A DNA stretch of 39,223 nt, from assembly GCA_964631605.1 (NCBI GenBank), contig CAZVYG010000048.1, positions 1-39,223 of the forward strand. The letters run 5' to 3'. The DNA is from JARKQH01 sp964631605. Its GTDB lineage: Bacteria > Verrucomicrobiota > Verrucomicrobiia > Limisphaerales > UBA8199. Of the stretch, positions 7,851 to 15,348 are shown one piece after another. Every line of letters begins with the position of its first letter. Positions within the stretch are counted from its first letter, which is position 1. The notes under the pieces were generated by a model. The model was given only the letters and a program-made list of their open reading frames with translations. It was not told the origin of the DNA and made no database searches. The position numbers and the translations under genes were made by a program.

Positions 7851-9143
7851 TCACTCGGGCAGATAAACCGCCGGCAGATAGACCGTGAAACAGGTGCCCC
7901 GGCCGGGTTCTGTGCGGACATGCAGAGCGGCCTGCGCTTCGCGGACCAGGCGTTGAACGATGTTCAGTCCCAAGCCTGTTCCCTGCCGTCCGCCCTTGGT
8001 GGTAAAATAGGGCTGGAAAATGCGGGGCAACACTTCCGGCGGGATGCCGGGACCGGTGTCGCGAACACTGAGTTTGAGCAGCGGGGCGGTGTTGGCGAAG
8101 TTCTCGACGTTGAGGAAACGCTCCTGCGGCCCGTCCTTGAAAGTGGCAAGGTCCAGCGCCGCCGCCAAAACCGTGGCCTCGATTTCAACCAGGTGCGATT
8201 GGGCGGAACATTGGAAGGCATTGACGGCAAGGTTTAAGAGCACCTGAATGAGGTCCGTGCCGTTCATGCGAACCGCGATATCCTGCAGCAGCGGACGGAT
8301 GACGAAATCGTTTTGTTGTTTGCTGGGATGCACCCGCATCAGGTGGTGAAGGTCGGTCAACAACTGGTTGACTCCCACCCGCGGCGCGTCGTCGGCCCGG
8401 CGGCGCAGGAAACTCAGGTAGCGCCGCGAGATTTCGATGCAGTTGGTCACCTGCCGCGTGATGGTCTTGAGCCGGTCCTTGATGAACTCGAGGTCCTCGA
8501 GCTCCAGGCGGCTCGCATTGCCGATGCGTTGATTCATCAACTGGACGAAGCCCGAGATGACGGTCAAGGGGCCGTTGATGTCATGGATGATGCTGGCGTA
8601 AATCTCGCCGCGGGTTTGGGCCATTTGCTCTTCGATCTTCTGGTTCTGAAGCTCGTTGAGGAGTTCCTGGAGTTTTTCGGCGTTGTTATGAATCTCGCCC
8701 TCGAGGGTGCGTCGCTGCATGGCGCTGGCCACGGCGGCGCGGACCGTCGCCAGGTCGAACGGTTTGTTGATGTAGTCGCAGGCCCTCAGGCGCATCGCCT
8801 GGCGGATGGTGTCGGTGGTTTCGAACGCGGTCATCATGACCACCTCGATGCCAGGGTCCACATACTTGAGGCGTTCGAGCACCTCGATACCCGACATGCC
8901 GGCCATCCGGATGTCCAGCAGGGCTACGTCAATCCGGTGCTCCTGTGCCAATTGAATGGCCGAAGGGCCGTCCTCGGCCAGGAGCACCTCGTAATCGTCC
9001 TTGAAAATGACGCGGAGCGAGAGCCGGGGGCCCTCCTCATCGTCCACCACGAGCAGGGTCCCCTTGCGACGGGGAGTTGGAGTGGATGCCTCAACCGGCG
9101 CGGGACCGGCGGTCTCGCGTTGAGCAGGAGCGGACATGATCAT
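7851..9143 (-). CDS. Receiver-histidine kinase hybrid (REC-HisKA-HATPase)
   Basis: A soluble 430-residue signalling protein with no membrane segment. An N-terminal receiver domain (about 28-145) has the acidic pair DD (34-35), the phospho-acceptor Asp77 in ALLDIRM and the lysine of YINKPF (127). A coiled-coil linker (150-185) leads to a HisKA dimerisation helix with the H-box IIHDINGPL, His187. The ATPase domain shows an N-box LLNLAVNA (Asn304, Asn308), DTGPGIP, and TGLGLNIVQRL. The order receiver-then-kinase means that its own phosphorylation state is probably set by another kinase, so it acts within a relay. It may start at 9143 (ATG) or 9137 (second ATG). It is divergent from the single-receiver gene at 9342, a plausible partner. 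Confidence 0.92.
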   Translation of the reverse strand: MIMSAPAQRETAGPAPVEASTPTPRRKGTLLVVDDEEGPRLSLRVIFKDDYEVLLAEDGPSAIQLAQEHRIDVALLDIRMAGMSGIEVLERLKYVDPGIEVVMMTAFETTDTIRQAMRLRACDYINKPFDLATVRAAVASAMQRRTLEGEIHNNAEKLQELLNELQNQKIEEQMAQTRGEIYASIIHDINGPLTVISGFVQLMNQRIGNASRLELEDLEFIKDRLKTITRQVTNCIEISRRYLSFLRRRADDAPRVGVNQLLTDLHHLMRVHPSKQQNDFVIRPLLQDIAVRMNGTDLIQVLLNLAVNAFQCSAQSHLVEIEATVLAAALDLATFKDGPQERFLNVENFANTAPLLKLSVRDTGPGIPPEVLPRIFQPYFTTKGGRQGTGLGLNIVQRLVREAQAALHVRTEPGRGTCFTVYLPAVYLPE

Positions 9144-9228
9144 AAGCGAATCCGGTTAGTTGCGGACATTCACTAAAACTGACCAAGGCAACATGCCAGA
9201 ATCCTAGCGAAACCGGTTCTGGCCACAA

Positions 9229-9258
9229 GTGGAAAGTGGAACTGTGGAAAGTGGAACC
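9229..9258. repeat. Tandem 15-bp direct repeat
   Basis: GTGGAAAGTGGAACT at 9229-9243 is followed directly by GTGGAAAGTGGAACC at 9244-9258, 14 of 15 bases identical. Each unit itself contains GTGGAA twice. It lies in the gap between the divergent signalling genes, about 85 bases upstream of the single-receiver start, and may be regulatory or simple slippage. Confidence 0.6.
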
Positions 9259-9341
9259 GGGCGGAGGACCCCGGCAAAAAAATGAGACTAGAGAATTAGG
9301 ATTGCCCTGCGGGCCGGATTGGTTTAAGAAGCCGATTCAAG

Positions 9342-9779
9342 ATGCCAGAGCTGTTGCCGGTGCTGTTGGCGGAAGACAATCCGGAGGACGCGTTCCTCAT
9401 TCGGCGCGCCCTCGCGTCGGCGGGCGCGCGAAACCCCGTCCACGTCGTCCCCGACGGGCAACAGGCGATTGATTATCTGGCCGGGAGCGGAGGTTTTGCG
9501 GACCGCGCCGCTTATCCCTGGCCGGCGCTGTTTCTGCTGGACCTGCGGTTGCCCGTAAAGGACGGGCTGGAAGTGTTGCGCTGGATTCACGAGCATCCCG
9601 CCATTGCCCAGTCCTTGCCGGTCGTGGTGTTCAGCTCGGTCGAGTTGCCCAGCGAGACCCAGCAGGCCTATGCCATGGACATCGCCGCCTGCCTGGTCAA
9701 GCCGCTCGGGTTCGATGAAATGCGCGAACGCATGCGCATTCTCAAGGAATACTGGCTGGACCCGGTCAGCCCGCCCTGA
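9342..9779 (+). CDS. Stand-alone response regulator receiver protein
   Basis: A 145-residue single-domain receiver of the type related to cyanobacterial Rcp1. It shows the acidic cluster AEDNPED (10-16), the phospho-acceptor Asp67 in LFLLDLRLP, the Ser of VVFSS and the conserved lysine in CLVKPLG. There is no output domain, so it should act as a phosphotransfer shuttle or bind a partner protein. The hybrid receiver-kinase on the opposite strand, starting 198 bases away, is the obvious candidate for exchange of phosphate. No clear promoter was found; a 15-bp tandem repeat lies in the gap. Confidence 0.9.
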   Translation: MPELLPVLLAEDNPEDAFLIRRALASAGARNPVHVVPDGQQAIDYLAGSGGFADRAAYPWPALFLLDLRLPVKDGLEVLRWIHEHPAIAQSLPVVVFSSVELPSETQQAYAMDIAACLVKPLGFDEMRERMRILKEYWLDPVSPP

Positions 9780-9895
9780 ACCCAGCGGACCGCCGGCGCC
9801 TGCCGGCCGGGAGCCGTGCGGCCCGAGCGCGCGCCAAACCCTTTGCTCCCGACAAAAAGCGTGCCTCGGGTCGGATTATCGGTTATGGGACTGCC

Positions 9896-10435
9896 ATGAC
9901 TGGCGCGCGTAAGATTCAAAACCTCGCGCTCATCGGTTTTATGGGCACGGGAAAATCCTCCGTGGGCCGGCTGGTGGCGCAGGCGCTGGATTTCACTTTT
10001 GTGGATACCGATGAATGGATCGAGTCGCGCGCGGGCAAACCGATCAGCGACATCTTCCGCGAGGAGGGCGAGCCGGCGTTTCGCGATTGGGAATGCCGCA
10101 TTGTGCAGGAGCTGGCGGCCTTGGAAAAAACGGTCATTGCGACGGGCGGGGGACTGCCCGTCAACCCGGCGAATCTGGCCAGTCTCAAGACGCACGCGCT
10201 GGTGGTTTGTTTGTGGGCTTCGCCCGAGATGATCTGGCAGCGGGTGCGCGGGCATACCCATCGTCCGCTCATCAACGAGCCGGATCCCCTGGGCCGGATT
10301 CGCGAGTTGTTGGCGGCCCGCGAGCCGTGCTACCGGCAGGCGGACGTTCTCATCAATACCGAGTGGCGGTCGTTGCGCGAGGTCGCCCACCAAGTCGTCT
10401 GCCAGTTTCACATGGCCCAGGCCGCGCACCGATGA
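9896..10435 (+). CDS. aroK: Shikimate kinase
   Basis: Phosphorylates shikimate at the 3-OH with ATP, the fifth step of the chorismate pathway, in the cytoplasm. The 179-residue length is normal. The Walker A loop is GFMGTGKSS (Lys20), the substrate-binding aspartates are in FVDTDEW (Asp37 and Asp39), and Arg63 lies in EGEPAFRDWE. The ATGGG motif is at 82-86 and the LID segment HRPL has Arg123. A final arginine in the AREPCYRQAD segment is at 142. Its TGA overlaps the next ATG (ATGA), so it is translationally coupled to queG, an unusual partner. Confidence 0.95.
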   Translation: MTGARKIQNLALIGFMGTGKSSVGRLVAQALDFTFVDTDEWIESRAGKPISDIFREEGEPAFRDWECRIVQELAALEKTVIATGGGLPVNPANLASLKTHALVVCLWASPEMIWQRVRGHTHRPLINEPDPLGRIRELLAAREPCYRQADVLINTEWRSLREVAHQVVCQFHMAQAAHR

Positions 10436-11526
10436 TTGAGGCAATTCGACAACGCGCGCGGGAGCTGCAGTTCGATGTTTGCCGCGTGACGACCGCGCCG
10501 CCACCCGCTTCGGCGGCGCGCTTCCAAGATTGGCTGGCGCAGGGGCGTCACGGGGAAATGGCCTGGTTGGAGCGGAATGCCCGGCGGAGGATGGACCCGC
10601 AACAGGTGTTGCCCGGGGCGCGCAGCATTCTGTGCCTCGCAGCCAGCTATGGCGAGGCGCCTGCGCCGGCGACCAAGGTGCCCGGTCACGGTGTCGTTGC
10701 CCGCTATGCGCGTCATCGCGATTACCATGAGGTTTTGGCCGAACGTCTAGCGGACCTGGCCGGGTTCCTGGACAAGCTCGGCGGGGCGGGCAGCCGGTCG
10801 CTTTGGTACACGGACACGGGGCCGTTGCTCGAACGCGACTTGGCGCAGCGGGCGGGCGTTGGCTTTATTGGCAAACACACCAATCTCATCAGCCGGCAGC
10901 ACGGCAACTGGCTCCTGCTCGCGGAGATTATTACGACCGTGGACCTTCCCCCCGACCCGCCCGAGCGCAACCGTTGCGGTTCCTGCGTCCGCTGCCTGAG
11001 CGCTTGCCCCACCCAGGCCATCACGGCTCCGTTTCAACTGGATGCGCGCCGGTGCATTTCCTACCTGACCATCGAGTTGAAAGGTTCGATCCCGGTCGAG
11101 TTGCGCCCGGCGATTGGCAACCGGATTTTTGGGTGTGACGACTGCCTGGCGGTGTGTCCCTGGAACCGGTTCGCCGTCGCGGGTAACCTGATGCGGCGCC
11201 ACTTCAGGCCGGATTTGGCGACGCCGGATTTGCTGGAGTGGCTGGCATTGGATGACGCGGCGTTCAAAGCGCGTCTTGCGGAAACACCGGTTTGGCGGTG
11301 CAAGCGGCGCGGTCTGCTGCGCAATGTTTGCGTGGCGTTGGGGAATGTGGGCGACGCCTCAGCGTTGGCGGCGCTCGGACGCGCGGCAGGCGACCCGGAG
11401 CCGCTGATTGCCGAACATGCCCGGTGGGCCGTCGAGCGAATTGTCGAGCGCGGTCGGCAAGCGGAACGGCAGCCGGGAGGCGCGCCCCCGCAAATGGCCG
11501 TTGGCAATCCCGGGCGAACTTGCTAG
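10432..11526 (+). CDS. queG: Epoxyqueuosine reductase
   Basis: Reduces epoxyqueuosine to queuosine in tRNA anticodons, using cobalamin and two [4Fe-4S] clusters. I start it at the ATG at 10432, inside the aroK stop (ATGA), because the frame further upstream only mirrors aroK. The 364-residue product has the N-terminal cobalamin-binding domain with YTDTGP (Asp128, the expected proton donor). The ferredoxin-like part has CGSCVRCLSACP (Cys182, 185, 188, 192), Cys208 and CDDCLAVCP (Cys235, 238, 242). The C-terminal about 80 residues form a HEAT-like helical repeat, usual for long QueG versions. The cdsA gene follows after 12 bases. Confidence 0.95.
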   Translation: MIEAIRQRARELQFDVCRVTTAPPPASAARFQDWLAQGRHGEMAWLERNARRRMDPQQVLPGARSILCLAASYGEAPAPATKVPGHGVVARYARHRDYHEVLAERLADLAGFLDKLGGAGSRSLWYTDTGPLLERDLAQRAGVGFIGKHTNLISRQHGNWLLLAEIITTVDLPPDPPERNRCGSCVRCLSACPTQAITAPFQLDARRCISYLTIELKGSIPVELRPAIGNRIFGCDDCLAVCPWNRFAVAGNLMRRHFRPDLATPDLLEWLALDDAAFKARLAETPVWRCKRRGLLRNVCVALGNVGDASALAALGRAAGDPEPLIAEHARWAVERIVERGRQAERQPGGAPPQMAVGNPGRTC

Positions 11527-11538
11527 GTTGCGCTGCGC

Positions 11539-12456
11539 ATGTCGGCCACAGCCAACCCGGTTCAGCCGGTCTCAAAAGCCAGAGTGTTCCTGCGGCGCCT
11601 GCTCAGTACGGTGGTGCTATGGGGGATCATTCTGGCGGCGCTGTTCTCCGGCAACCCGGTCCTTTCGGACTACGTCTTTCTGGCCATCATCGTGTTTCTG
11701 GCCGCCAGTGGCTTGGTGGAGTTCTACGGCCTGGTCGAGCAGCGCGGCCTGGTTTGCTTCACGGGCTGGGGCATCCTGGGTGGGGTGCTGATGATGGTGG
11801 GCACCTTCCTGCATTTGCGCGGCTTGCTGCCGGGGATTCATGGGACCCCTTCCCGCGTCAATGATTTCGAGACGAGCTTCCTGATTCTGTTCGTGCTGGG
11901 ACTTTGTTTGCGGCAGTTTTTTTTTCAACGCAACACGGCGGGCATCGTGGGGATTTCCACCACCCTGTTCGGCCTGATGTATGTCCCGTGGTTGCTGAAC
12001 TTCATCCAGAAAATCAACTTTTTCCCGGGCGTCGAAGGGCAGTATTACCTGCTCTATTTCGTCCTGATTACCAAGGTCAGCGATACGGGGGCCTATGTAG
12101 TGGGGTCGCTCATCGGGCGCCACAAGATGATTCCGCGCATCAGCCCGGGCAAGACGTGGGAGGGGTTTGCGGGGGCGATTGTGTTTTCGACCCTGGTCAG
12201 CGTGGTCTTTGCGCGCCTTGCGGGACATCATCTTTGCGGGATGAACGGGTTTCACGCGATGGTTCTGGGCGTGGTTTTGAGCCTGGGTGCGGTGGTGGGA
12301 GACTTGATCGAATCGCTGTTCAAACGCGAGGCGGGGGTTAAAGATTCGGGACGGCTTTTCCCCGGGATTGGAGGCATACTGGACTTGCTGGACAGTCTGC
12401 TGTTTAATGCCCCCATCATGTATCTTTACCTGCGTCATGTGCTGACGTCCCCATGA
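11539..12456 (+). CDS. cdsA: Phosphatidate cytidylyltransferase (CDP-diacylglycerol synthase)
   Basis: An integral membrane enzyme that makes CDP-diacylglycerol from phosphatidate and CTP for phospholipid synthesis. The 305-residue protein has about eight hydrophobic segments beginning near residue 18. The C-terminal signature is recognisable: SDTGAYVVGSLIGRHK, SPGKTWEG, GDLIESLFKREAGVKDSG and then FPGIGGILDLLDSLLF. In the classical pattern the last part reads PGHGG followed by DR-x-D; here the His is Ile and the Arg is Leu, although both Asp residues remain. Its TGA overlaps the dxr ATG. The coupling with dxr is as in many bacteria, but the usual upstream uppS is absent here. Confidence 0.93.
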   Translation: MSATANPVQPVSKARVFLRRLLSTVVLWGIILAALFSGNPVLSDYVFLAIIVFLAASGLVEFYGLVEQRGLVCFTGWGILGGVLMMVGTFLHLRGLLPGIHGTPSRVNDFETSFLILFVLGLCLRQFFFQRNTAGIVGISTTLFGLMYVPWLLNFIQKINFFPGVEGQYYLLYFVLITKVSDTGAYVVGSLIGRHKMIPRISPGKTWEGFAGAIVFSTLVSVVFARLAGHHLCGMNGFHAMVLGVVLSLGAVVGDLIESLFKREAGVKDSGRLFPGIGGILDLLDSLLFNAPIMYLYLRHVLTSP

Positions 12457-13583
12457 AAAACGTGGTTCTATTGGGCAGCACCGGTTCGATCGGCACGAGC
12501 ACGATCAAAGTGGCGGAGGATTTGCCGGAGCGCATCCGCTTGCTCGGGCTGGCGGCGGGAAACAACCACGAACTGTTGCTGGAGCAGGCCCGGCGCCACC
12601 AACCGGAAGCCATCAGCATTACCGACCCAGCCAAGGCGGGTGAACTGCGGAAACTGCTGGGAACCCGGCCCCAGGTGTTTTCGGGCGCCGAGGGTTTGGT
12701 GCGGCTGGCGACGCTGCCCGAGGCGGACATTGTGCTGATCGCCATTGTAGGCACGGCCGGCCTGGAGCCCGCGCTGGCGGCGATCCGCGCGGGCAAGGAC
12801 ATAGCCATTGCGTCCAAGGAGATTCTGGTGATGGCCGGGCAGATCGTCATGGCGGAGGCGCGCCGGTGCGGCGTTCGGGTGCTGGCGGTGGACAGCGAGC
12901 ATTCGGCCATCTTCCAATGTCTGCAGGAAAAACCCGCCAGCTCCGTTCGCCGGCTCTGGTTGACGGCTTCGGGCGGGCCGTTTCGCACGACACCCCGGGA
13001 GGCGTTTGCCGGCATCACGGTCGAGCAGGCGTTGCGGCATCCCTCCTGGGTCATGGGGCGAAAGATCACCATTGATTCGGCCACGTTGTTCAACAAAGGC
13101 CTCGAGATGATCGAAGCCCGGTGGCTGTTTGACATCGAGATGGAGCGCGTCGCCGTGGTCATTCATCCCCAGAGCATTGTCCATTCCCTGGTTGAATTCG
13201 TGGATGGCTCGATGCTGGCCCAGTTGTCCACGCCCGACATGTGCCTGCCGATTCAATACGCGTTGACTTATCCCGAGCGGGTGCCCAGCGACCGGGTGCA
13301 GACCAACCTCGCCCGTCTGGGCACCCTGACCTTCGAGGAACCGGACCCGGAACGGTTCCCAGCCCTGGCCCTCGCGCGCCGTGCCGGGGAAGTCGGGGGG
13401 ACTTTGCCCGCGGTGCTCAATGCGGCCAATGAAATTGCCGTGCAAGCCTTCCTTGACGGAGCCATTGGTTTTCCAGACATCTCGGCGTTTGTGGACCGGA
13501 CGATGAACGCGCACGAAGTGATCAGCGACCCGACTCTGGAACAGATTCTGGAGGCGGACGCGTGGGCGCGGCGCCAGCTTTAG
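12453..13583 (+). CDS. dxr: 1-deoxy-D-xylulose 5-phosphate reductoisomerase
   Basis: Converts DXP to MEP with NADPH, the committed step of the MEP isoprenoid pathway. The 376-residue length is normal. Visible marks are the NADPH loop LGSTGSIGTST (7-17), ASKEIL (Lys122-Glu123), and the metal site AVDSEHSAIFQ (Asp147, Glu149). The flexible loop region LTASGGPFR and the substrate/metal segment FNKGLEMIEA also match. The ATG overlaps the cdsA stop. A strong terminator follows the gene, so rseP/bamA-type genes that often come next are not in this operon. Confidence 0.97.
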   Translation: MKNVVLLGSTGSIGTSTIKVAEDLPERIRLLGLAAGNNHELLLEQARRHQPEAISITDPAKAGELRKLLGTRPQVFSGAEGLVRLATLPEADIVLIAIVGTAGLEPALAAIRAGKDIAIASKEILVMAGQIVMAEARRCGVRVLAVDSEHSAIFQCLQEKPASSVRRLWLTASGGPFRTTPREAFAGITVEQALRHPSWVMGRKITIDSATLFNKGLEMIEARWLFDIEMERVAVVIHPQSIVHSLVEFVDGSMLAQLSTPDMCLPIQYALTYPERVPSDRVQTNLARLGTLTFEEPDPERFPALALARRAGEVGGTLPAVLNAANEIAVQAFLDGAIGFPDISAFVDRTMNAHEVISDPTLEQILEADAWARRQL

Positions 13584-13596
13584 CGGCAAAAAAAAG

Positions 13597-13625
13597 AAGC
13601 GGCCACACTCGCGGGCCGCTTTTTG
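13597..13625 (+). terminator. Rho-independent terminator of the aroK-queG-cdsA-dxr run
   Basis: Arms AAGCGGCC (13597-13604) and GGCCGCTT (13614-13621) pair perfectly around a nine-base loop and run into T residues to 13624. A poly-A tract before the stem could make it work on the other strand as well. Confidence 0.85.
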
Positions 13626-13988
13626 GCCGTGGCAAGAGCCTGCTACCTTTCGAATTGTTAAAGCCGGCTCTTCTCAACCACTGCCCTAACCGTAGGCCGA
13701 GTATCTGTTAACCTCTGAGTTCCAACAACCCGGGCAGGGTCTGGAAAAACTCCCGGGGAATCTCCGGGGAGCCTTCCCGCCGCGCTTGCGCGGGATGTTC
13801 CGGCGAACGCGCACCCCGGCCCCACCCCACCCCCCGCAGGACCGGGGGGCTTGACTACTCCTTCTCTCGAGGCGATGGTCTCAACAAAGCTCCACTGCCA
13901 GCGACGCCACGAGCCTGCGGCTCCCGCGTCTGTTGCCCAGGGAAATGGGGGCGCGCGGGCGTGGGGAAGCCGGCACGACAATAAGAAT
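13626..13988. other. 363-base intergenic region without a recognisable gene
   Basis: It is GC- and C-rich, with several short inverted repeats; the clearest is TCCCGC / GCGGGA at 13775-13795. A TTGACT hexamer at 13851-13856 could be a -35 element for the PEP-CTERM gene, but no matching -10 is clear. Frames here have no family resemblance and I treat them as non-coding. Confidence 0.5.
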
Positions 13989-14528
13989 ATGAAACGGGCA
14001 GCGCTTACAGCCGGTCTTGGGTTGGGTTTGCTGCTTGCGGTGCGGGGAGAGGGGATCCTCCTCCACCCGGGCCAAACCTTCACCTACGAATTCAATTCGT
14101 TGCCGCTCGTCGTCGAGCACATCCCCGACCCTTGGGTTTACTGCACGTGGTCCTACGACCGGGGGAGCTTGGTCGAGGGGGATACTTGTTCCTGGCGCTT
14201 TTGGGGTCCCTCCGGGGATATCTACGGCATGACCATCAGCCTGACGGAGGCGCCACCGGACTGGCAGCCGGGCTTGGGACAGCCGATTTATTTTGACGAG
14301 GTGCGCGGGGGCATCGAAATCAGTTACGGGCCTCAGTCCGGCGGCATACTTCGGATTGGCTCAATTGATATCCAGATAAGTGCTCCCGCACCCGCGGGCG
14401 GTTACAGCCTCTATGCCATCACCCTTGTGCCGGAGCCTCAGACGGCGGTTTTGGGAGTGCTTGGCGCGTCGGTGGCTGTTGTCTTGCGTCGCTGGCAACG
14501 GCCAGCCTCTGCTGTGATTGCCACTTGA
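13989..14528 (+). CDS. PEP-CTERM sorting-signal protein
   Basis: The ATG at 13989 gives a 179-residue protein with a signal peptide (MKRAALTAGLGLGLLLAVRG). The middle is a small beta-rich domain of unknown function with two cysteines (YCTWSYD, DTCSW) that could form a disulfide. The C-terminus is a typical PEP-CTERM tail: VPEPQTAVLGVLGASVAVVL followed by RRWQR. The tail should be processed by an exosortase after Sec export; no exosortase gene is in the window. The frame is open upstream of 13989, but that part lacks any plausible N-terminus. Confidence 0.82.
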   Translation: MKRAALTAGLGLGLLLAVRGEGILLHPGQTFTYEFNSLPLVVEHIPDPWVYCTWSYDRGSLVEGDTCSWRFWGPSGDIYGMTISLTEAPPDWQPGLGQPIYFDEVRGGIEISYGPQSGGILRIGSIDIQISAPAPAGGYSLYAITLVPEPQTAVLGVLGASVAVVLRRWQRPASAVIAT

Positions 14529-14592
14529 ATAATCCGCCGCGATTTCCCGTCCGACAGGAACGAACAGCAATTCAGTGTGCGAGAGGGATTTT

Positions 14593-15318
14593 ATGCGTAT
14601 TGTCTGCAGATCAGGATGTTGTGCGCTGCTCCTGGCGTTGAGCTTCGCCGCCGCGCGCGGGGCGGAAACCTTGCCGCTCGAAGAGGAGCAGTTCGAGGAC
14701 GTGCTGCGGGGAATTGCCGCCGAACGGAGCGAGGCGGATCAATTGCGGCGGGCCAAGGCGGTGGCGGTCGAGCGGCGCTTCTCCAGCCTGCAGGTCAAAA
14801 CGCTGGCCGCGCGGCTGCGAGACGACTCAGCCCGTCTTGAGTTTGCGCTGGCGGCCTATCCCCGAACCGTGGACCCGGAGAACTTTTACGAAGTGTACGA
14901 CGCGTTTACTTCCTTTTCCAAGGTGATGCGGTTGCACGACGCGGTCCGGCCTGGGACAATCCCAGGCCCCCGGCCCGGCCCGGGGCCGGTCGTTACGGTT
15001 CCGGAAACGATGGGCGAAGCGGACATGAAGCCCATTCTGCAAGCGTTGCGAAAGGAGACCTTTGACCCGAATCGCGCGCAGTTGGCGCGCCAGATACTGA
15101 CGTCGAGTCGCCGGCTGTTTCTGGCCAGCCAAATCAAGCAGATGGTCGAGTGCTTCGACTTTGAGCCCAGCAAACTCGAACTGGCGAAGTTCGCTTATGA
15201 TTACACCTATGACCGGGAGAAGTACTTTCTGGTCAACGACGCGTTCAGCTTTTCGAATACCAAAGACGCTCTGTCGCGTTACGTGGAGTCAAAATCCACC
15301 GCACCGCCTCGCCGTTGA
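14593..15318 (+). CDS. Exported protein with two DUF4476-type domains
   Basis: I start it at the ATG at 14593, preceded at good spacing by GAGAGG (14581-14586). This gives 241 residues with a signal peptide (CCALLLALSFAAARG). Two related helical units follow, about 30-115 and 135-235. Each ends in an SLQVKTLA/LASQIKQM helix, then an aspartate/Tyr-rich helix (LEFALAAYPRTVDPENFYEVYDAF and LAKFAYDYTYDREKYFLVNDAF). This resembles the DUF4476 repeat known from Bacteroidetes and myxobacterial proteins, whose function is unknown. A Pro/Gly-rich linker (PGPRPGPGP) separates the units. It is probably periplasmic. Confidence 0.75.
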   Translation: MRIVCRSGCCALLLALSFAAARGAETLPLEEEQFEDVLRGIAAERSEADQLRRAKAVAVERRFSSLQVKTLAARLRDDSARLEFALAAYPRTVDPENFYEVYDAFTSFSKVMRLHDAVRPGTIPGPRPGPGPVVTVPETMGEADMKPILQALRKETFDPNRAQLARQILTSSRRLFLASQIKQMVECFDFEPSKLELAKFAYDYTYDREKYFLVNDAFSFSNTKDALSRYVESKSTAPPRR

Positions 15319-15348
15319 ACAAATCGGGCCGGGGAACCAACAGGCGCG

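Noticed and set aside
9785..9810. A GC-rich CCGGC-gcct-GCCGG stem after the single-receiver gene
   Set aside because: Short, no T tract, and in a region where such GC stems occur by chance; not supported as a terminator.
13658..14083. A 141-codon minus-strand frame in the gap before the first PEP-CTERM gene
   Set aside because: Pro/Ala/Gly/Arg-rich, no family match, and it overlaps the signal peptide region of the PEP-CTERM gene on the other strand.
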